Below are positions 57,251 through 64,000 of a stretch of 64,000 nt of DNA, in pieces. The position numbers and the translations under genes are program-made. Below the pieces are notes generated by a model. That model made no database searches, was not told where the DNA came from, and worked only from the letters and a program-made list of their open reading frames with translations. Every line of letters starts with the position of its first letter. Position 1 is the first letter of the stretch. The stretch is taken from contig JACDQD010000011.1 of assembly GCA_019843655.1 (NCBI GenBank), positions 18,937,333 through 19,001,332 of the forward strand, written 5' to 3'. The stretch comes from Lethocerus indicus (taxonomy: Eukaryota > Arthropoda > Insecta > Hemiptera > Belostomatidae).

Positions 57251-60200
57251 GAAATACACAAAATATGTGCTCAGTCGATGTGGCTACTAATTTGGATGGC
57301 TCTTTGTTATTATAAAAACAGAAAAAAAAAAGGGTCGCCAAGTGTAGAAAACTAAGTTTTACTAAGTGTCTTTTGGCAACGAATGACTACTACTACTACT
57401 TAAACTACTTAAACAAAAAAAAACAGTTGAATTTTTGAATGTTTAACTGGATAAGATTATTTTTGTAATTGTATACAAAACAATAATTATTATTAATATC
57501 GAAAGAGGATAATAATAATTATAAAAATGCTAAAAATATATATATATAACAAAACGCCCCTTTTATATTGAGAAAAAAATAAAAACAAATATAAATGGGT
57601 TTGGGTTGTGTGTGCATGTTGAGTATTAGTCGCTGTATGGTTTACACTTTTCCGATGATTCGGTAGGCATAAAATATTTTTTTTTCCCTTTTAAATAAAT
57701 ATCGTAATTTTTCATGTAATGCTGGACTTTTTGAAAATGTTTCAAATACAGGGTTTATTAGGAAAAAAAAAATTGTGCGCTTTTCCGTGTTTTATGAGCA
57801 ATTGTGCTTGATGTCTAAAAATAAATAACTTAGAAAAAAAAAAGTTTAAAAAAATTAATCGAATTTCTGTGTCTCTCGTTTGTTGGAAAAAAAAACTCTC
57901 GACATCTCTGATAAAATTTTTTAAAAAACTTATTTATTAGGTCAATCTTTTCGGGCAAAGGTTTCGATGTTTCGCTTGTCTATAATATTAATAATAGTTG
58001 ATAATAATTAATTATTGTACGTATTTAAATTATAAATTGAATAAATACAACAGAAACAGCTGAAAGAGGAAAGAGGAAAAAATAATTGTCGATTAAATGT
58101 AAAAAGAAAAAAGAAATTTCCTGGGGAAAATGTATAAAATGTACAGCCTAATGCCAGCATGTTTGTTTGAGACATGTTCGTTTGTGATCTCACGATTGGT
58201 AAAATAGTAAAACAAACCGGCAACCACTGCCAAATTTGAGACCAATTTCTCTCTCTCTCTCTCGTTTTTTGTACATACCACGGAGCCTACCATGACTTAT
58301 TTTAATTTCTTTTATTTTTTTTCTAGAACCTAATTGTTGTATAATTTCTATTTTGTTGATTTTTTTTGTGTAAGCGAAATTTTGTGTATAATTTATTTAT
58401 TTTTCGTCTTTTTCTTCTTTCTTCCTTCTGTGTTTATATATCTTTCTCATTTCATTTATTTTCTTGTTTCTAAGAGTTATATATCTTTTAATTTACAAAG
58501 TATAAATATATATATATATATAAATATACATAGATTTTATATATAGAAATGTATATTATTGTATTTGATAAATTCGTTTTATATTAAACAAAAAATTGTA
58601 CTTAATTAATTTGTGTTTACCATATTTTTAGTTTTTATTATTTTAAGTAATATTATTTTTAACTCCTTTTTCTGTTTTCTCTCGATTAGGTTTCTTTTCT
58701 TTTTAAAAAATGAAAATCTTGTACATTATAGTTGTCCCAGTGTTTACAAAGTAGAAATCGAATACAACCGATTTTAACGATTGTATAAATTAAAAGATAC
58801 AATTGAAAGTACAAAACTATTATTGAGCAACAAGAGATTTTACCGTATTTTTCAAAAAGTGGAAAATATACAAAAAAAAATAATAATAAATAATAATAGC
58901 CATTGAATGTATTTTGAGTGTTCAATGTTGTTGGTTTTTTGCACTGTATTCTATTCCCTCCAGTTATTGTTGTCAACACACGAATGCAGACATTGAAAAT
59001 AAATGGGAATACATTTTACATTTTAATATCTTATAATAATTAATTCGGTGTGGTATATACATAAATATATATATATATAAATATATATATCGTCGTGAGA
59101 TATTTTCAAATATAAAAACAGATTTTGCCCCAGAAAGAAATAATAGAGGAAAGGATAAAGAAATTTTATTAATGGTTAAAATAAAAAAAACGTTTACTGC
59201 CAGTAATAATAATATATTTTTTAGCTATAGAGCGGCCTCCACTGCGATATATAATAAAAATGAAAGTTGTTTCTGATTTTGGCTAGGATTTCCATGTGTC
59301 GGGACGATTTCAGAGACAAAAACGGGGAATGAGTGCATGCATAGCTTGTTAAATAAGGGAGTGTATGTAATAAGAAAAAAGATGAAAAATGATGTGAATA
59401 TATAGCTTGTAACGGAAGCTGTGAAAAGCCTTTGTTGGACTACGGTCGGACTATGAGACTGATTTTGGAATGAGATTTTAAGAATTTTTGTATTTTAAAC
59501 CCACGGTAATTTTTTAAAATAGTATCGTCAGTTATTGAGGAAAAATGAAAAATATATTTAAAATAGTTGCAGTTGCCTTCGACATCTCTCGAAATATATA
59601 TCTCTTTCTGTCTCAAAGAATCAAAAAAAAAATATACATTTCTTTCTGGTTTTATATCGAAAATAATAAAACAATTATAATGTTAAAGATAAATGGCTCA
59701 ATTTTTAAATATAATGAAAAGAAATATTAAAATTATTGTTTGTATAGTCTTATTTTATCCATTCCAGTGTTTGGATTTTACAGTTTTAACCAATTGTCGT
59801 CGGAAAACAGTTTCAATTGCTGTTTAATAAAAACTAAGTGCAACCACCAATTTTATCATACCTGAAGATTTGATTGAATAATAAATGTTTGTATGATTTT
59901 CAAAAAGGATTTGTTTTAACGTTCTGGTGATTATTATTTTCTTTTTTCAATCTTTGTTTAATGAAAGAAAGTACCTTAGTAGTGTATGAAGAATAGATTT
60001 TAAAAGTTGGTGATATTTTTCATAATATATATTATATATTATTATATATAAAAAACAAAAATTGTGAATTTTATTGTAAATACTATTTTTATGCAAGATG
60101 GGATTGCATTTAACAAAAACAGTTTAATTGAAAAAAGTAAGTGTATTCAAGTTTGGAACTTTGTTCTATCGATATTTCAGATGTTTTACTTGTACTATTA

Positions 60201-61259
60201 TATATGATATAATATGGATTTATTCACTGGATCTTTTAAATAATGCATAATAAAATAACTTACAAATTTTATATGTATTTATTGCGCTTTTATTACGCCC
60301 AATTCCCTTCAATTGTAAAATGTTCCTATATCACATTACCATTATATTTGAAGCAGTTAAATTTAATTTAAGATTGTTTGAAATAGTAATTTTTAAAATT
60401 AACATCGCTTATGCTAAATATGTATAAAACATTTTTATTTGAAATAGTAACACGCAAAATTGAATTCATATTATTAAAACATAAAAATAGTCGAAAATGT
60501 GTACGAAGAAAGTATTGCATTTGTACTTAAAATAAAGTGGTACTAATTCAAGTTAAATATTTGGCCAGCTGCGCATCGGCTCCATTGGAATTTGTAGCTC
60601 CCAATTGAATTGTACAAAAATGTTATATTGTCACAACATTTACTGGATATTTTCCGGCAACATAAGTATTAGAAATAACAAGTTTTAACTTCGGGAGGGA
60701 AACTTTCGAATATACGCTTATTGATTCTTATTATTCGAGTGTACATAAACATAATTAAAATTTATTCGAAATTGAAATTAATAAGTGAACTATATGAAAG
60801 TAGAAAAAAAATAAAACAAATATTATGAGTGCATTTTATTGGGACATTTTGAAGATTATTTACTTTATTGGAAATAGTGGAATATTAAGGAAAGTACGTA
60901 ATATTTTCATGCTACAAACAATCAAATGCTACAACAATTATATAATTTATTTATGGATAGAGCTATATTTTCATTTGAATGAATTTAGAGTAGATTTGAA
61001 GATCTGTGTTCGTTCAGTTTGTTCCCATAATCTGAGCATAAGATTTATATCATACGAATACGAATTGAAGTTTTAACGAAGTAGAATTTTATAAGATTAA
61101 ATTAATAATACGTAGTATTATTTTTTATTCGTTAAAATGTTATTTTATAATGCCGAATTCAATTTTTATTTGTCTAAACGATATTTAAATGTATTGATTA
61201 GGGAAAATCAGTGTACTATTTAATTGCGGTTTGTATTCCAATTATATTCTATTCATGTT

Positions 61260-61502
61260 GAATAATGGCGGCGGATGACAGGGTTATAAAATAGTTAATA
61301 AAACTGAGAAAATAGTTGAGCGGCAAAATTAATTTTCTTTTTCAAAAAAATCATAAATTATATATATATATATTTTAAAATTATTCAATTATTTGAATTA
61401 TATATACGGAATTTGATTTTCCAACTGGCTTCGCCGTTTGTGCCGATTCAGATGGCCGTGCATCGCCTTCTAGTTTAACCTCGCTCGTCTAACCTCCTCA
61501 AA
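61260..61502 (+). promoter_or_regulatory. PpV: Candidate PpV promoter and 5' UTR
   Basis: Directly before the ATG the AT-rich spacer gives way to a balanced 80-bp leader. ATGGCGGCGG near 61266 and AGATGGCCG near 61450 contain the ATGGC core recognised by YY1/Pho-type factors, often found near housekeeping start sites. The only TATA-like sequence is a TA run near 61362. The start site is not identifiable. Confidence 0.35.
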
Positions 61503-61571
61503 ATGACGGATATTGACAACTGGATAAGTATAGCAAAAACGTGCAAATATCTGCCCGAAAATGATCTTAAG
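61503..61571 (+). CDS. PpV: PpV exon 1 (start codon)
   Basis: It starts AAAATGACGG, a good arthropod start context. [20 protein letters not shown] then DLK, followed by donor AAG|GTGAGC, phase 0. The length before CKYLPEN matches the family N-terminus, which supports this ATG. Confidence 0.93.
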
Positions 61572-63942
61572 GTGAGCCAATTTTGAATTGACGATATTCT
61601 ATTGTGTCCCGACCGTTTGAATATCGTCGCCTGTAAAATTGACATCGATTTTACTGACAAAAATTTCACTCTCTCTCTCTCTCTCTGTATTGGGCCCCTC
61701 TTAGTTTTTATACATTTTTGACCCAGAAATTATTTCAGTCGCTATTTTAGAAGTCGGAAAAGATTCCTATCTCTTTTCCCGTTGTTAATTTGACCTACAA
61801 TACATTTTCAATACTTAAGTCTGACGATTTTCCATCGGTTCTCTTACAGTACTAAATTTCATTCGATTTCCATTCACTTTCTTTGTCCCTTTGCGTAATT
61901 CTTTCCCTCCGTCAAGAACGAATCTATTTTAAGATATTTCGACACACGTTTTGTAACGTCAATCGATTTTACGCCGTGTCGTTTTCAAGCCTCGCCGGTC
62001 GTTTGAAATTGCGTCGAAAACTAAGTTTGATTTAAAAAAAAAATAACTCGTTACAATGAGCCGATGAGCGGATTGAAAACTTTCACGAATTCTGTATTAA
62101 TAACGTAATAATACACTAGGGCTTTTTTTTTTCGCTTATAGATAACTCGAAAGTCGTACACAGTCGTTTACACAATTTTTTTTTAAATCATAATTAATAC
62201 TCTCGTGCAGATATTATTTTTGCCGGCGTTTATACATTCTTTCGGCCGTTTTGAATACTTTTAAAATGTTTATAAATTGACCTTATAAACGCTGGCTTGT
62301 TCGGGGCAGCGTGCTGACAGGACGCTGCGTCGAAAAACGGATCACACATATGTATACCGTTAATTTGTTGGGTATTAGGAATTTCGGTAAGCCCTTCACA
62401 GTTTCTCGACAATCCAAATTCGCTGCATTATTTTAAATATTACCCGCTCTTCAACCGCTTCCTATTTTTCCCTAATGGTTGGGATGGATTGGGAGTACGG
62501 TTCGAAACACCGGATATAGACCGGCGTCGGAACCGCCGGATTCATCGAAATCTGCGACATCACCTTATTCGTATTATTTCCCGCCGGTCGTCCGACAGAT
62601 ATCGATATTGTTTGTATTTGTTGTGCAGAAACTCTGTGACATAGTCTGCGATCTCCTGCTCGAAGAGCCGAACATACAGCCGGTGTCGAGTCCGGTAACG
62701 GTCTGCGGTGACATCCACGGCCAGGTGAACAATAATTATTCAAATATTCTTTCCGTGTAATTATTATTAATAATAACAATCGGTATTATTTATCGACGAT
62801 TAAATTCGTTCCCATCTTAAGAGGCTCGCCTCTCGATATTTTCAAAATTCAAATTTGAAATAGGAAAAAATATTTCTAGGAAGAATATTTCTAATTGTTC
62901 GGCGATGACGGCGCAAAACCGAATATAATTTATAATTTCTTCCCCGTAATCTATTTTTATTGTTTTTTTTTCTGTTTCTCAGTTTTACGATCTTGAAGAA
63001 CTGTTCAGAAATGGTGGCCAGGTTCCCGACACTAATTATATATTTATGGGCGATTTCGTCGATAGAGGCTATTACAGTCTGGAAACTTTCACGCGGCTTT
63101 TGACGCTGAAAGCGAGATGGCCCGACAGGATAACATTGCTGAGGGGAAATCACGAATCGAGGCAGATAACGCAGGTCTACGGATTTTACGGTAACTTCGT
63201 TATTCAACACCGGAACAGAAATCGTAACTTCTCTCTCGGTTTTCTCGCTATCCGATCTTCCAAACTTTTTAAGTGTCGATTTTATTTTCGGTGTCGAGAT
63301 AAAATTTTGTACCGTTCGCGCGAATGTCCGAATAATTTATTTTCGCGCAAAGTTGACAAAACTCGAAGATAATTCGGTAAAAACGGTTTTTTTCTTGTCC
63401 CCAGATGAATGTCACAACAAATACGGAAATCCAAACGCATGGAAATATTGCTGTAGGGTATTTGATTTATTGGCCGTTGCCGCTGTGAGTACTATATATT
63501 ATATATATATATATTATACAAATTTTTAGTTACATGAATAATACTATCTTGATCGATATTGTTCATTCGTATTATGTTGTCGAATTATGATACAAATACA
63601 TAAAGAAGATGAGACAACGTTGTTGTATGATGTTTTATCCAGTGCTGAATAATTTTCAAATGGAACTTTGTGGTGAAATTTCTGAAAAATGAGCATTCCT
63701 TCGTTGAAAGTATACTTTCAAATTTGAACACGCTGCGACAACATGTTGCTTACGTCAGAATACCCGTCGCACCGATTGTGGAACGCAATATATTTTTTAT
63801 TATTGTACATTATTTAATTTTATCACTGTTTTTCAGTTAATAGACGAACAAGTGTTGTGCGTTCACGGCGGCCTCTCTCCGGACATTCAGACTCTAGATC
63901 AGATTCGCTGTATAGAAAGGAATCAAGAAATACCGTACAAAG
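61503..63942 (+). CDS. PpV: Protein phosphatase 6 catalytic subunit (PpV/PPP6C), 3' end beyond the window
   Basis: This is a serine/threonine phosphatase of the PPP family, the PP2A/PP4/PP6 branch. It acts with SAPS and ankyrin-repeat regulatory subunits in cell-cycle and signalling control. Five exons are present: 61503-61571, 62629-62724, 62983-63190, 63405-63484 and 63837-63942. Together they encode about 186 residues of an expected 300 or so. Metal-binding and catalytic motifs are present: GDIHGQ, GDFVDRG, RGNHES and [14 protein letters not shown] near the N-terminus and [11 protein letters not shown] point to PP6 rather than PP4 or PP2A. The frame is intact through all five exons with consistent phases (0, 0, 1, 0, 1). 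The last visible donor is AAAG|GTACTT; the remaining exons lie to the right. Confidence 0.95.
61572..62628 (+). other. PpV: PpV intron 1
   Basis: This intron of 1,057 bp is AT-rich with a short CT run near 61670-61686. Nothing else was recognised in it. It ends TTTGTTGTGCAG. Confidence 0.85.
62629..62724 (+). CDS. PpV: PpV exon 2 (GDIHGQ)
   Basis: It reads [18 protein letters not shown] then [14 protein letters not shown], phase 0/0. The exon carries the first metal-ligand motif, where Asp and His of GDIHG coordinate the metal pair. Donor CAG|GTGAAC. Confidence 0.95.
62983..63190 (+). CDS. PpV: PpV exon 3 (GDFVDRG, RGNHES)
   Basis: [38 protein letters not shown], then [20 protein letters not shown] and [11 protein letters not shown]. 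Both remaining core phosphatase motifs are intact, including the phosphate-binding Arg and catalytic Asn-His. It enters in phase 0 and exits in phase 1 (TAC G|GTAACT). Confidence 0.95.
63405..63484 (+). CDS. PpV: PpV exon 4
   Basis: (D)[18 protein letters not shown] then FDLLAVAA. Acceptor TTCTTGTCCCCAG, donor GCT|GTGAGT. It enters in phase 1 and exits in phase 0. Confidence 0.93.
63837..63942 (+). CDS. PpV: PpV exon 5 (CVHGG), last exon in window
   Basis: [20 protein letters not shown] then [15 protein letters not shown], with a G left in phase 1 at AAAG|GTACTT. The His of CVHGG is a metal ligand. The next exon should begin with the GAFCDLVWSDP-type segment and lies outside the window. Confidence 0.93.
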
Positions 63943-64000
63943 GTACTTTATTTCTTTTTTTTTTTTTTTTTTTTAATTTTGTTCATTTCCTGAGGATAGT

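Larger units (their letters stand above)
56340..61250 (+). other. Eip74EF: AT-rich probable long 3' UTR of E74 plus intergenic DNA
   Basis: From about 56800 the composition shifts abruptly to high A+T, unlike the introns upstream. AATAAA hexamers occur repeatedly, for example near 57080, 57578, 57692, 57820, 59000, 59826, 59880, 60250, 60528 and 60790. AUUUA-type elements lie near 58393. No coding exon was recognised; the 83-codon frame at 60825 is typical AT-rich noise. How much is UTR and how much spacer cannot be told from sequence alone. Confidence 0.5.

Noticed and set aside
60825..61076. 83-codon frame near the PpV promoter
   Set aside because: Typical of AT-rich DNA (Ile, Tyr, Phe, Lys heavy), with no recognised motif.

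Overview
This is nuclear DNA from an arthropod, most likely an insect. Genes are broken by long introns with GT/AG junctions, and intergenic DNA is full of microsatellites, homopolymers and short DNA-transposon remnants. There are no operons, ribosome binding sites or other bacterial features. Two recognisable genes, both on the + strand, account for the coding sequence.

Gene 1 is the ecdysone-responsive ETS transcription factor E74 (Eip74EF). The ETS DNA-binding domain lies at 55930-56339 and the stop codon at 56337-56339. Upstream common exons lie at 55612-55839, 46726-46913, 45408-45478 (probable), 44987-45112 and 37329-37472. An exon with its own ATG at 21429-21591 looks like an alternative (E74B-type) first exon. 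Two further exons at 8576-8617 and 12775-12879 have matching phase and may belong to a longer (E74A-type) form that starts left of the window. Every internal E74 intron before the ETS domain appears to be phase 1, so the exons could be included or skipped freely. Three exons (45408-45478, 46726-46913, 55930-56121) are each exactly one base short of what splicing phase or family conservation requires, and 37329-37472 has an in-phase TGA. I read these as probable single-base assembly errors, but they need checking.

Gene 2 is the catalytic subunit of protein phosphatase 6 (PpV/PPP6C). It starts at 61503; five exons are present and the gene runs off the right edge. Between the two genes, 56340 to about 61250 is strikingly AT-rich. 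It holds many AATAAA hexamers and Pumilio-type sites and is probably largely the E74 3' UTR.

Repeats fill most of the rest. Family A is a foldback MITE with TIRs over 100 bp carrying an AAGATGGCG core, in at least twelve complete or broken copies. Family B is a TA-flanked MITE with about 80-bp TIRs. One family B copy (4928-6058) has had its terminal 180 bp amplified into a nearly perfect tandem array, apparently a newborn nucleosome-length satellite. Family C is a dispersed repeat pair at 20005-20345 (+) and 46078-46460 (-). There are also a (GGAA)32 tract, several (GA)n, (GGA)n and (TA)n tracts, and G/C homopolymers over 20 nt. No CRISPR, rRNA or confident tRNA was seen.
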